This document shows positions 54,862 through 63,534 of a stretch of 64,000 nt of DNA, piece after piece. The translations under genes were made by a program, and so were the position numbers. Position 1 is the stretch's first letter. Every line of letters begins with the position of its first letter. The stretch lies in contig NZ_JAKRYL010000010.1 of assembly GCF_023555415.1 (NCBI RefSeq), positions 62,001 through 126,000 on the forward strand. Direction: 5' to 3'. Under the pieces are notes generated by a model. The model had not been told where the DNA came from and did no database searches. It saw only the letters and a program-made list of their open reading frames with translations. Source of the stretch: Halalkalibacter alkaliphilus (GTDB lineage: Bacteria; Bacillota; Bacilli; Bacillales; Bacillaceae_D).

Positions 54862-55944
54862 ATGAAGGAACTATATGATTATCTTACAATTATTAAACAA
54901 CATCCTAATCAAACTTGTGCATTAGCAACTGTTATCCAAGTCGAGGGTTCTAGCTATCGTCATGAAGGAGCAAAAATGCTTTTTTTAGAAAATGGGATAC
55001 AATATGGGCTGATTAGTGGTGGTTGTCTTGAAGAAGACTTACGGATTCGTGCTAATGGTGTAATTACCAAGAAGAAACCAGAAACAATTACGTATGATTT
55101 ACAATCGGAGGATGATTTAGGCTGGGGACAAGGGGCTGGATGTAACGGTAAGGTAAAGGTGTTATTAGAGCCAATCGATTGGAACGGAATAGGTACAAAT
55201 GGAGAAGGCTCTTGGGGGGCTGTTTTTGAAGCTTTTGAAATGGGGGAAGATGTCATTTCTGTACGTGAGATTACTGGAGAAAAAATAGGAAGTCGGCTTT
55301 TTTTTACTAAGGAAGGAAAGAAATTAGGCCAAACTCCTTTAGAAATAGAACGTTTATTAAGTAGAGATGCGATTCTTTTTTATCAAGAGGAGCGTATTTT
55401 TGACTATCAGATGAACCTTGAGTTAAAAACACAATTTTTATTTGAATTGCACGAGTCAAAGGATATAATTTATATTTTTGGTGCAGGACCTGATGTTGAA
55501 CCCGTTGTGAAAAGAGCGGCTGAATTTGATTTCTTACCAATTGTTATAGACCCAAGGGGAAGTAGATGTCGGCCTGAGTTTTTTCCTGACGCGGCCAGGT
55601 GCATTCAAGCACATCCTGAACACTTTTTAGCGAGCCATTCATTACCATTAAATAGCTATGTATTAATTATGACTCACAGCTTTGCTAGAGATAAAACGAT
55701 CCTCTCGTTCTTTAGCAGTCATCATCCAAAGTATGTAGGGATTTTAGGGCCTAGAAGACGGACGGAGCGACTCCTGCATCCAATACAATTGCCAGAATGG
55801 ATACACTCGCCTATTGGATTAGATATTGATGCAGAGGGTGCAGAAGAAATTAGTCTTAGTATAGTCAGTGAGCTAATTAAAGTGAGAAACAAAAAGCGGG
55901 TGTTGAATAAACATCGTATGAAAGCTAAGAAAACCAAGTTTTAA
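54862..55944 (+). CDS. pucA: XdhC-family molybdenum cofactor insertion/maturation protein
   Basis: A 360-residue XdhC/CoxI protein that sulfurates and inserts the molybdenum cofactor. The N-terminal XdhC domain has TVIQVEGSSYRHEGAKML and GGCLEEDL; the C-terminal Rossmann domain has IYIFGAGPDVEPVVKRA and IDPRG. The ATG at 54862 is preferred to an in-frame GTG at 54853 because of the upstream AAGTGGGTG. It follows pucE by 21 bases and precedes the MobA-like gene, so both maturation factors come after the structural genes. Confidence 0.88.
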   Translation: MKELYDYLTIIKQHPNQTCALATVIQVEGSSYRHEGAKMLFLENGIQYGLISGGCLEEDLRIRANGVITKKKPETITYDLQSEDDLGWGQGAGCNGKVKVLLEPIDWNGIGTNGEGSWGAVFEAFEMGEDVISVREITGEKIGSRLFFTKEGKKLGQTPLEIERLLSRDAILFYQEERIFDYQMNLELKTQFLFELHESKDIIYIFGAGPDVEPVVKRAAEFDFLPIVIDPRGSRCRPEFFPDAARCIQAHPEHFLASHSLPLNSYVLIMTHSFARDKTILSFFSSHHPKYVGILGPRRRTERLLHPIQLPEWIHSPIGLDIDAEGAEEISLSIVSELIKVRNKKRVLNKHRMKAKKTKF

Positions 55945-55979
55945 AGAGATTATTCGTTAGAGATCAGGGGCGATTTGGT

Positions 55980-56603
55980 GTGGTTGATCATAAAGTATGT
56001 GCTGTTATTTTAGCGGCAGGAACTTCTTCTCGAATGGGAACTGCGAAACAGCTATTAAAAATTAAGGATAAAAAATTGTTGGAGCACGTCCTTGAACTTG
56101 TTTTAGAGCATTCGTTTGAAAAAGTTATTGTTGTTCTTGGGCATAAGGCCAAAGAAATCAAAGAGGGTATTGTCTGTGCATCAACACGAGTATGTTGGGT
56201 CTATAATCCTAACTATAGACTTGGCCAAAGTACATCTTTTGTAACAGCAATCGACCATATTGATTCTCCGTTTCAATCAGTCATGTTTTTTTTAGGGGAC
56301 CAGCCTTTTATTAAGAGTGAAACGGTTTCTATCGTTTTAGAAGAGGGGAGGAGAAGAGCAAGAGAGGTATCTGCTCCTTTTGTCATCCGTCCTATCTATG
56401 ATGAGAAGCCAGGTCATCCTATTTATTGGGGAAACTTTAAGAACATTGATTTTTCCATACTTACAGGTGATACAGGAGGAAGAGGACTGTTACAATTTGT
56501 AGAAAAAGTAAATTTCGTTGTAAAGGATAGGGGTATCCTCTTTGATATTGACACTCTAGAAGATTATCAAAGAGCATTACAATGGGTGTCTCAAAAGGTC
56601 TAG
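55980..56603 (+). CDS. pucB: MobA/MocA-like molybdenum cofactor nucleotidyltransferase
   Basis: A 207-residue NTP-transferase with the N-terminal signature ILAAGTSSRMGTAKQLL, LGDQPFI near residue 105 and GHPIYW near 145. It probably attaches CMP to molybdopterin for xanthine dehydrogenase, as other MocA proteins do. GTG codons at 55978 and 55980 are both close to AGGGGCG, and the frame supports 55980. Its TAG stop lies in the loop of the terminator that it shares with the convergent pucR. Confidence 0.88.
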   Translation: MVDHKVCAVILAAGTSSRMGTAKQLLKIKDKKLLEHVLELVLEHSFEKVIVVLGHKAKEIKEGIVCASTRVCWVYNPNYRLGQSTSFVTAIDHIDSPFQSVMFFLGDQPFIKSETVSIVLEEGRRRAREVSAPFVIRPIYDEKPGHPIYWGNFKNIDFSILTGDTGGRGLLQFVEKVNFVVKDRGILFDIDTLEDYQRALQWVSQKV

Positions 56604-56627
56604 TTTTGACCTTTTGAGACACCCATT
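56581..56627. terminator. 20-bp bidirectional terminator shared by pucB and pucR
   Basis: 56581-56600 pairs perfectly over 20 bp with 56608-56627; the loop is TAGTTTT. The pucB stop codon (56601-56603) lies in the loop and the pucR stop starts at 56628, so both coding ends run into the stem. The inner TCAAAAGGTC/GACCTTTTGA resembles the hairpins at 32897 and 34719. Confidence 0.8.
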
Positions 56628-58299
56628 ATAGTACTTGTTTCTCGATTTTATTATTGAAAAAGGAGCGAATAAATAAGGCCGTTCTTAAAGTGAGGGTTTC
56701 ATCAGACCCTTTTATCTCAAGACCTAGTATTTCTTCACATTTTTTAATTCGATAAATGACTGTGTTCCGGTGAATAAACATAATCTTAGCGGTCTCGGAA
56801 ATTTGGCAATTGTGATTTAAGAAGACGGAAAGGGTTTGGACTAGATCTTCTTTTTCTTTATCTTTCGGATAAGCTAATTCTCGTAAAGTCGATCGATAAA
56901 ACTCCTTCAACTTTTGAGATGGTATTGTTTTAAAGATTTCTGCTAGCTCTTTAATACGATACGTTTTAATAAACCTTTTTTTGTTTTCACGGTAACCAGC
57001 TCGAAGTGCATCGACTGCTTCTTGGAAAGCTGTAGGGATATCTGTAATATTTTCTGTGTAATTACTAATTCCAAATGACATAGAAGAGTCAATCGCTTGA
57101 TATAAATCAGATTGTAAGTCAGTAATCGATTCTAATACATTTTTTTCACTATCGTCATTATAGAATTCAAAGCCTAATAATGTTGTAAATAAATCTCCTT
57201 TTGTAAAAACAATACAGTTTTCAAATTTCTTCGTTAATACTGATTCAAAAAACTCATAAATGCGATCTCTACGTAAGCTAATCTCTTTTTCTGTTTGTAA
57301 AGGGTGAGAATTTTGGTAGAGTTCGGAAGCGTCATCCATCTTACAAGTAATGCAAATGTACTGTAAAGATTTATTTAAATGATAGGTTTTTCCTCGATTA
57401 ATGATTTCATCTTCACTTGGGATAGCTCCTTCGACTAAGTCGGCAAAAAATTCATTCTTTAACCTGCGCGAATGTTGTTCGAGTGCATGTAGTTTCATAA
57501 ATTCAAAGGAAATGACATTGGCTGCTTGTTCAACAGCGAGTGTAAAAGAAGATTCATTTGATAATGTTGTACCAAAAATAATGATATACCCTTTTTGTTG
57601 ATTTGTTGTATTAATTGGGTAAATTGAAACCTCTGTAAATTCGTTAGTTCCCTCTTCATTTGGAATGGTTAAAACTTTGTACGTATCTAAATTCTCATGA
57701 TGGATCTTTTCGTGAATGTGCCAATAAATATCAAAGAAGACGTCCTTATCAATCTCGTGTGAATAGGCCATAATGTCTAGTCTGTAATTCAGTAGAATAA
57801 CAGGTAGGCTTAAAATTGTTGCTAAACTTTCGATGATATTAGAAAACCCTCCCCCTGACACAACGATATCGGTAAATTCTCGATGGATATTAAGTGCGTA
57901 ATTTAATTCATGTGTTCGCTCTTTTAATATGCATCCTAATGCCTCATTTAACATTTCACCCAAAGAGTAATTAAGAGGAATTTCAATAATGGGGAAATTC
58001 AATGCATTGGCTTGATCAATTACTTCAGTAGGAATTTCATCAATGAAGCGTTTTGTCTTTAGTCCGAGTCCCGCGCAGCCTTGATTAGCCATTTGCGTTA
58101 CTAACTCTATTAGTGCATTAGGGTTATTCTTTATTGAGTAGGCGGTTGTCAGTAGTAGCTGCTCATCGTTTAAATAATCAATAATATCAGGAGCATCCAT
58201 AAGGTTGACGGATTGAACGTTTTTTGTTAAACCTTCTTCTCCGGCTACAACCGCAGCTTCTTTAAAAGTTGGCAAGTTTAATATGTCTAATAACCTCAT
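56626..58299 (-). CDS. pucR: PucR-family purine catabolism regulator
   Basis: A 557-residue PucR-type regulator. The N-terminal purine catabolism domain (1-125) carries LTKNVQSVNLMDAPDIIDYLNDEQLLLTTAY, the middle is a GAF-like region (about 150-280), and the C-terminal helix-turn-helix (about 490-545) has HNCQISETAKIMFIHRNTVIYRIKKCEEILG. In B. subtilis PucR controls the puc genes in response to nitrogen and allantoin. Here it stands between two blocks of puc genes, convergent with pucCDEAB and divergent from the uraD-hiuH gene. A palindrome CATTGT-GA-ACAATG lies just upstream of its start. Confidence 0.9.
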   Translation of the reverse strand: MRLLDILNLPTFKEAAVVAGEEGLTKNVQSVNLMDAPDIIDYLNDEQLLLTTAYSIKNNPNALIELVTQMANQGCAGLGLKTKRFIDEIPTEVIDQANALNFPIIEIPLNYSLGEMLNEALGCILKERTHELNYALNIHREFTDIVVSGGGFSNIIESLATILSLPVILLNYRLDIMAYSHEIDKDVFFDIYWHIHEKIHHENLDTYKVLTIPNEEGTNEFTEVSIYPINTTNQQKGYIIIFGTTLSNESSFTLAVEQAANVISFEFMKLHALEQHSRRLKNEFFADLVEGAIPSEDEIINRGKTYHLNKSLQYICITCKMDDASELYQNSHPLQTEKEISLRRDRIYEFFESVLTKKFENCIVFTKGDLFTTLLGFEFYNDDSEKNVLESITDLQSDLYQAIDSSMSFGISNYTENITDIPTAFQEAVDALRAGYRENKKRFIKTYRIKELAEIFKTIPSQKLKEFYRSTLRELAYPKDKEKEDLVQTLSVFLNHNCQISETAKIMFIHRNTVIYRIKKCEEILGLEIKGSDETLTLRTALFIRSFFNNKIEKQVL

Positions 58300-58327
58300 T
58301 GTAGTTCCTCCTCACATAAAAAACTTT

Positions 58328-58341
58328 CATTGTGAACAATG
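58328..58341. promoter_or_regulatory. palindrome upstream of pucR
   Basis: CATTGT-GA-ACAATG is a perfect 6-bp inverted repeat 29 bases upstream of the pucR start. Its right half GAACAATG is shared with the sites at 58713 and 60922, so it may be an autoregulatory PucR site. Confidence 0.45.
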
Positions 58342-58712
58342 TACAAGAAAATCAGTAGTTCCGAAACTTCTTCGTTAGGTTTTCTAACTAAAATTATATC
58401 TAAGTTAGTTATTTCATACAAAATAGGGGTGGGAGTTCATTAGTGTTGGGTGAATAATCACCGAAAGTAAGGTAAATAAGATTTAAAGTTAATTGATTAT
58501 AGTGATTTTTACAGTCATTTTTTCTAACATGCTGAATGGACTAAGGGAATTTACGGAAGTACTGGGCAGTCATATTGAAAAAGTGGCGAAATACAAGTTT
58601 TTTTAAACCTTTTATTTAATAAGTAGTGATTGATTTTGTTTGATATTTTTGTTGTTCTTTTCGTTTTGATTAGGCTATTTGAACAAAGCTACTATATGTT
58701 TTAAGTTAAGGT

Positions 58713-58725
58713 AAACAATGACTAA
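58713..58725 (+). promoter_or_regulatory. candidate PucR box upstream of uraD-hiuH
   Basis: AAACAATGACTAA matches WWWCNTTGGTTAA at about 10 of 13 positions and is shared over 12 bases with the site before the allantoate amidohydrolase gene. It lies about 90 bases before the start codon. Confidence 0.5.
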
Positions 58726-58816
58726 GAAGCTTTAACGTTTTATGATATGGCTACAACAAAGTGGTGTCATAACTAGGTTACAAATAGGAAAGCGGGTGTT
58801 GAAGATTAAAATCTCA

Positions 58817-59659
58817 ATGGAAAAGGTTAATAAAATGGATCAATCAGAATTTATTGAAATTGTAGGTGCTGTGTTTGAACATTCACCTTGGGTTGCTGAA
58901 AAGTCGTGGAATGCCCATCCGTTTGTTAATCTCGAGCAAATGTACAATCATATGATTGAGGAAGTGTATGGCGCTGCTACTGCTTTGAAACTGTCTCTTT
59001 TAAGGGCTCACCCAGATTTAGGTACGAGGTTAGAGATTTCTGAATCCTCTAGAGATGAACAGGAAAACGCCGGACTCAGTCAGTTATCAGAACAAGAATT
59101 TGAAGAGTTTTCTATGTTAAATAAAGATTATATTAATAAATTTGGATTCCCCTTTATTATGGCGGTAAAAGGTCAAAGTAAGATAGCAATAAAAAGCAAT
59201 ATGAAAGCTCGAATTCATAATAGCTATGAAGAGGAATTTGAAACAGCTCTTGAACAAGTAAGTAAGATCGCTAAATTTAGATTGTGGGATTTAATTTTAG
59301 AAAAGGAGATTGGCAAGCTTACGACACATGTCTTGGATCTAAGTACTGGAAAGCCTGCTCAAAATGTTGCGATTGAGCTATGGAAAAGGAATAATGACAA
59401 TCAATTTGTGAGAATCGGACAATCTCGTACAAACTTAGATGGTAGAGTATCTGAGCCACTCTTAGAAGGAAAGGAGATGAAAGGAACCTATCAGATCCAG
59501 TTTAAGGTCGGTGATTATTATCGTACCAACAAGCTAGAGCAGGAGTCTTACTTCTTAGAAATTGTGCCAATTCAGTTTTCTATAACAAAAGAAAATGAAC
59601 ATTACCACGTTCCATTACTGATCGCACCAGGTGGATATAGTACATACAGAGGTAGTTAA
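58817..59659 (+). CDS. OHCU decarboxylase / 5-hydroxyisourate hydrolase fusion
   Basis: A 280-residue bifunctional protein of ureide formation. Residues 1-165 are OHCU decarboxylase: VFEHSPWVAE, LRAHPDLGTR and ENAGL. Residues 172-280 are a complete transthyretin-like HIU hydrolase: LTTHVLDLSTGKPAQN, RTNLDGR and C-terminal HYHVPLLIAPGGYSTYRGS with the diagnostic YRGS end. In B. subtilis the decarboxylase is fused to uricase (PucL) and HIU hydrolase is separate (PucM); this arrangement instead recalls the plant allantoin synthase. The ATG at 58817 is chosen for homology of MEKVNKMDQSEF; ATG at 58835 is the alternative. No uricase is visible nearby. Confidence 0.88.
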   Translation: MEKVNKMDQSEFIEIVGAVFEHSPWVAEKSWNAHPFVNLEQMYNHMIEEVYGAATALKLSLLRAHPDLGTRLEISESSRDEQENAGLSQLSEQEFEEFSMLNKDYINKFGFPFIMAVKGQSKIAIKSNMKARIHNSYEEEFETALEQVSKIAKFRLWDLILEKEIGKLTTHVLDLSTGKPAQNVAIELWKRNNDNQFVRIGQSRTNLDGRVSEPLLEGKEMKGTYQIQFKVGDYYRTNKLEQESYFLEIVPIQFSITKENEHYHVPLLIAPGGYSTYRGS

Positions 59660-59716
59660 TAGCTTGTACTATGAAAAGGTTTTTATAAACAAATATAATT
59701 TGAGAGGGGTTAAATA

Positions 59717-60733
59717 ATGACGATTTTGAAGAGTGCGTACAAAGCAAAGTTGGTAATGGTAACTACACTCATTCTCTTAGTTCTAGCGGCTTGTGGAGGT
59801 CAAGAAGCAGACGGAGGAAGCGCGGATGGAGAAGGTTCTGACTCAACTGAATCAGTAAAACTAGTATTAAACTGGTTTCCGAAAAGTCAACATGGTGGTG
59901 TTTTTGCTGCACAAGAAGAAGGTATATTTGCTGAACATAACTTAGATGTTGAGATTGAAGCAGGCGGTCCTCAAGTTTCTTCAATTCAAATTGTCGCATC
60001 AGGGAATGCACAATTTGGATTAGCTCATGCAGATCAAATAGTGATTGCCAGGAATGAAGGAATTGAACTTGTTACATTAGCGACAGCTATGCAAAATAGT
60101 CCGGCTGCTTTAATGTTCCACGAAGGTGAAGATATTACTGAATTTGAAGATATGAATGGGAGAACAGCTTACATTCAACCAGGTATTCCATATTGGGATT
60201 TTTTAACGAATAAATATGATTTAAGTGGAGTTACTGAAATGGGTTATACCGGACAACACGTTAACTTCATTGAGGACCTTGAGTCTGTCAGTCAGGCTTT
60301 TGTCACATCAGAACCATTTTTCTTAGATAAGGAAGGGATTAAGACTGAAACGATCCTAGTGTCTGAATCGGGCTTTGATCCATATAATGTCGTGTTATTT
60401 GCTTCGAAGGATTATATTGAGAATAATGAAGAGACTGTTCAAAACTTTGTTACATCTTTTGTAGAAGGGTGGAATATCTATAAAGAATCCCCTTATGAAG
60501 TCAATGAAGTTATTCATGAAGTAAATCCTGATCTTGCTCTAGAAGACTTAAAATTTGAGACGGATTCGCAAAAGGATTTTGTCTATGGTGGCGATGCTAA
60601 AGAACACGGTTTTGGTTATATGTCGGAGGAACGTTGGCAGTTGCTGATTGATCAACTGTTTGAATTAGGTTTACTAGAAACTCAATTTGATGCAAATGAA
60701 ATCTATACAATTGAATATCTGCCGTCTAACTAA
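59717..60733 (+). CDS. NMT1/THI5-like ABC substrate-binding lipoprotein
   Basis: A 338-residue binding protein. The signal peptide ends in the lipobox LAAC at about residue 26, followed by an acidic Gly/Ser linker. The mature N-terminus VLNWFPKSQHGGVFAAQEEGIFAEHNLDV is typical of the NMT1/ThiY family for pyrimidine-like or other heterocyclic ligands. No permease or ATPase is adjacent, and a terminator follows at once. By context it may bind a purine-derived ureide or hydantoin, which is unproved. GAGAGGGG precedes the ATG. Confidence 0.82.
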   Translation: MTILKSAYKAKLVMVTTLILLVLAACGGQEADGGSADGEGSDSTESVKLVLNWFPKSQHGGVFAAQEEGIFAEHNLDVEIEAGGPQVSSIQIVASGNAQFGLAHADQIVIARNEGIELVTLATAMQNSPAALMFHEGEDITEFEDMNGRTAYIQPGIPYWDFLTNKYDLSGVTEMGYTGQHVNFIEDLESVSQAFVTSEPFFLDKEGIKTETILVSESGFDPYNVVLFASKDYIENNEETVQNFVTSFVEGWNIYKESPYEVNEVIHEVNPDLALEDLKFETDSQKDFVYGGDAKEHGFGYMSEERWQLLIDQLFELGLLETQFDANEIYTIEYLPSN

Positions 60734-60740
60734 TTTAAGG

Positions 60741-60785
60741 GGGTTCAAGGAGGTAGAATTACCTTCTTGAACCCTTCTTTTTTAG
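60741..60785 (+). terminator. terminator after binding lipoprotein gene
   Basis: GGGTTCAAGGAGGT (60741-60754) pairs with ACCTTCTTGAACCC (60761-60774) including a G-U pair, followed by TTCTTTTTTT. The next 216 bases to 61001 carry a promoter region with the box below. Confidence 0.8.
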
Positions 60786-60921
60786 ATCTTATAAAAATAG
60801 AAGGGGAGAATATCTAACATTTCGAATGAGGCATATACCAATTCATCTTTTTGTCATATGTGAAAACACATCAAAATGTTAGTTAGTTTGAATAATAAAA
60901 TAGTATATTTTTAGATATATT

Positions 60922-60934
60922 GAACAATGACTAA
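60922..60934 (+). promoter_or_regulatory. candidate PucR box upstream of pucF
   Basis: GAACAATGACTAA shares AACAATGACTAA exactly with the site at 58713, and lies 67 bases before the amidohydrolase gene. It matches the B. subtilis PucR consensus at about 9 of 13 positions. Confidence 0.5.
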
Positions 60935-61001
60935 CCCTCCTCCATTCTCTACAATGAAACCAATTAGAAGCTGGGATTTTACAAGGAGGGATTGATTCTA
61001 G

Positions 61002-62246
61002 ATGATTATTATAAATCAAATAAATCAACAACGGTTATGGAAGACGATTCAGGAACTCGGTAATATCGGTGCTGGTTCAAATGGCACTGAAGAAGGTGTG
61101 ACAAGACTGGCTCTTAGCTTAGAAGATTTAGAGGCAAGAAAATATGTAATTCAGTTAATGGAGGAGTCAGGCTTAGACGTTCGAGTGGACCCTGTTGGAA
61201 ATATTATTGGGAAATTAGAAGGGAAGGACAAGAACGCGCCAGTAGTGATGACTGGGTCTCATGTGGATACTGTTTATCAAGGTGGTTTGTTTGATGGAGC
61301 TTTAGGGGTTTTAGGAGGAATTGAAGCTGTTCGCTCCATAAAGGAATCAGGGATAGAGCTCACTCATTCTATTGAAGTCGTATCTTTTACAGATGAAGAA
61401 GGGACTAGGTTTGGAACTGGCTATATTGGCAGTAAGGCGATGACCGGTTATTTAGACGAAGCTACACTTAAGTTAAAAGATGCAAATGGAATAACTTATG
61501 CAGAGGCGCTTGTGCAAGCTGGCTTTGATGCTACTCAGTATAAACTAGCGATTCGAAAGCCTGAAGAAATAAAAGCATACTTAGAAATGCATATTGAACA
61601 AGGGAAAGTACTTGAAGAACACGAGTTAGCAGTTGGTGTTGTTACAACGATTCAAGGACCTGTTTGGTTAGAGGTTAGCCTAAATGGTCACCCAGATCAT
61701 GCAGGTGCTACACCAATGAATATGAGAAAAGATGCCTCGCTCGCAATGGCAGAAGTAATGCTTGAAGTGGAACGGATTTCAACCACTTACCAAGGGGTCG
61801 GTACGGTAGGAAAAACACATGTCGAGCCTGGTGGAGTGAATATTATTCCGGGAAGAGCTGTATTTTCAATTGATTTAAGACATGGTGACAAAGAATTACG
61901 TACGAAAATGGTTGATGAAGTGAATACGGCGATTAAGGAAATTTGCGAGAGAAGAGATATAATAGCAGAAATTGATATGAAAAAAGCAGTCGATCCAGCG
62001 ATTTGCTCTGAATCAATTGTTGATATGCTTGAAGAATCATGTGCCGAGATGAATATTCCGACTATGAAACTACCATGTGGAGCAGGGCATGATTCCCTAA
62101 TGATGACGAAAGTGACAGATATGGGCATGATTTTTGTTCGTTCGAAAGATGGAATCAGTCATAATCCAAAGGAATGGACAGATGAAGAAGATTGTGCCAT
62201 TGGTACACAAGTATTGTTACAGGCATTAATAAAATTAGCAAAATAA
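61002..62246 (+). CDS. pucF: allantoate amidohydrolase / N-carbamoylase, M20 family
   Basis: A 414-residue binuclear-metal amidohydrolase of the hydantoinase/carbamoylase group. Metal and catalytic residues are in TGSHVDTVYQGG (His/Asp), TDEEGTRFG (Glu), EMHIEQG (His) and LPCGAGHDSLMM (His); the dimer interface has NGHPDHAGATPMNMRKDA. Its place directly before the ureidoglycine aminotransferase supports allantoate to ureidoglycine conversion (AllC/PucF). N-carbamoyl amino acid hydrolase is the alternative. AAGGAGGGA precedes the ATG. Confidence 0.85.
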   Translation: MIIINQINQQRLWKTIQELGNIGAGSNGTEEGVTRLALSLEDLEARKYVIQLMEESGLDVRVDPVGNIIGKLEGKDKNAPVVMTGSHVDTVYQGGLFDGALGVLGGIEAVRSIKESGIELTHSIEVVSFTDEEGTRFGTGYIGSKAMTGYLDEATLKLKDANGITYAEALVQAGFDATQYKLAIRKPEEIKAYLEMHIEQGKVLEEHELAVGVVTTIQGPVWLEVSLNGHPDHAGATPMNMRKDASLAMAEVMLEVERISTTYQGVGTVGKTHVEPGGVNIIPGRAVFSIDLRHGDKELRTKMVDEVNTAIKEICERRDIIAEIDMKKAVDPAICSESIVDMLEESCAEMNIPTMKLPCGAGHDSLMMTKVTDMGMIFVRSKDGISHNPKEWTDEEDCAIGTQVLLQALIKLAK

Positions 62247-62273
62247 TAGTTGAACATAATGGGGGAAGAAAAT

Positions 62274-63518
62274 ATGCAACTATCTAATAGATTACAAGTT
62301 CCGGCTAGAACAATTATGACACCCGGACCAGTAGAGGTCGATCCAAGGGTATTGCAGGCAATGTCCTCATCTATTTTAGGGCAATTTGATCCAAGTTTTA
62401 CATCTTTAATGAATGAAACAATGATTCAACTACGGAAAGTATTACAAACTGAAAATCATTGGGCATTTCCTGTGGATGGTACATCACGAGCAGGGATTGA
62501 AGCAATGCTTTGCAGTGTCCTAGAAGAAGGAGATAAAGTTCTCATCCCTTCTTTTGGACGATTTGGCGGTTTATTAACTGAAATTGCAGAGCGCTGCGGG
62601 GCGGAAATTCATGCTATTTATTGTGACTGGGGAAGTGTGTTTGACCCAGAGGAGATAATCTCTGAGATTAAAAAGGTACGTCCAAAAGTGGTAGCAATGG
62701 TTCATGGCGACACATCTACGGGAAGAATGCAGCCTTTAGAGGAAATAGGCCTTGCTTGTCGCGAATTGGATGTATTGCTTATTGTTGATGCTGTTGCAAC
62801 AGTGGCTGGAACAGAAGTGAAAACGGATGAATGGAAAATTGATGGATTGATTACAGGTACACAGAAGTGCTTATCTGTTCCTGCAGGGATGGCACCATTG
62901 ACGTATAATGATCGAATTGAAGCCATCTTGTTAGAGAGAAAGTCAATCGAGAAAGGGCTTGTAACTGATAAACAAGCCTCCAACAATCATAGAAAGATCC
63001 GTAGTAACTACTTAGATCTAAGTCAATTACAAGACTATTGGAGTCCTGCAAGACTAAACCATCATACAGAAGCAACGACAATGTTATATGGGTTATATGA
63101 AGGATTACGTTTAATTCTTGAAGAAGGTTTAGACCAACGTTTCAAAAGACACCGTCTAAATGAAAGAGCATTGGTCAGGGGAATTGAAGCGATGGGGCTG
63201 TCTCTCTTTGGAGACAATAATCATAAATTACCGACTGTCACGTGTGTTAACATCCCAGAAGGTATTGATGGTGATTCAGTTAGATCAATGCTTTTAGATG
63301 AATTTGGCATTGAGATTGCAAGTTCGTTTGGTCCATTACACGGAAAGATTTGGAGAATTGGTACGATGGGTTACAGTTGCCAGCAGCGAAATGTTTTACT
63401 AACACTAGCCTCACTAGAAGCGGTGCTTATGCGTCATAAAGTGAAACTGAATGTTGGAGAAGGAGTTCAAGCTGCGCTAGATGTTTACCAAAACAAAGAA
63501 AGAATCGAGAGTGTGTAA
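62274..63518 (+). CDS. pucG: (S)-ureidoglycine-glyoxylate aminotransferase
   Basis: A 414-residue class-V PLP aminotransferase. The PLP lysine lies in GTQKCLSVPAGMAPL (near residue 200), and MTPGPVEVDPRVLQAM and DGTSRAG in the N-terminal half are typical of the alanine-glyoxylate-type fold. The ATG at 62274 follows GGGGGAAG; an in-frame TTG at 62250 covers that site. It stands 27 bases after pucF, and PucG in B. subtilis transfers the ureidoglycine amino group to glyoxylate. The amidase gene follows in the same direction. Confidence 0.88.
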   Translation: MQLSNRLQVPARTIMTPGPVEVDPRVLQAMSSSILGQFDPSFTSLMNETMIQLRKVLQTENHWAFPVDGTSRAGIEAMLCSVLEEGDKVLIPSFGRFGGLLTEIAERCGAEIHAIYCDWGSVFDPEEIISEIKKVRPKVVAMVHGDTSTGRMQPLEEIGLACRELDVLLIVDAVATVAGTEVKTDEWKIDGLITGTQKCLSVPAGMAPLTYNDRIEAILLERKSIEKGLVTDKQASNNHRKIRSNYLDLSQLQDYWSPARLNHHTEATTMLYGLYEGLRLILEEGLDQRFKRHRLNERALVRGIEAMGLSLFGDNNHKLPTVTCVNIPEGIDGDSVRSMLLDEFGIEIASSFGPLHGKIWRIGTMGYSCQQRNVLLTLASLEAVLMRHKVKLNVGEGVQAALDVYQNKERIESV

Positions 63519-63534
63519 TTAAAGGGAGGTATGT

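Larger units (their letters stand above)
58300..58816. other. 517-base divergent spacer pucR/uraD-hiuH
   Basis: An AT-rich control region. It holds two similar candidate regulator sites (58328-58341 and 58713-58725). No gene is supported. Confidence 0.5.
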
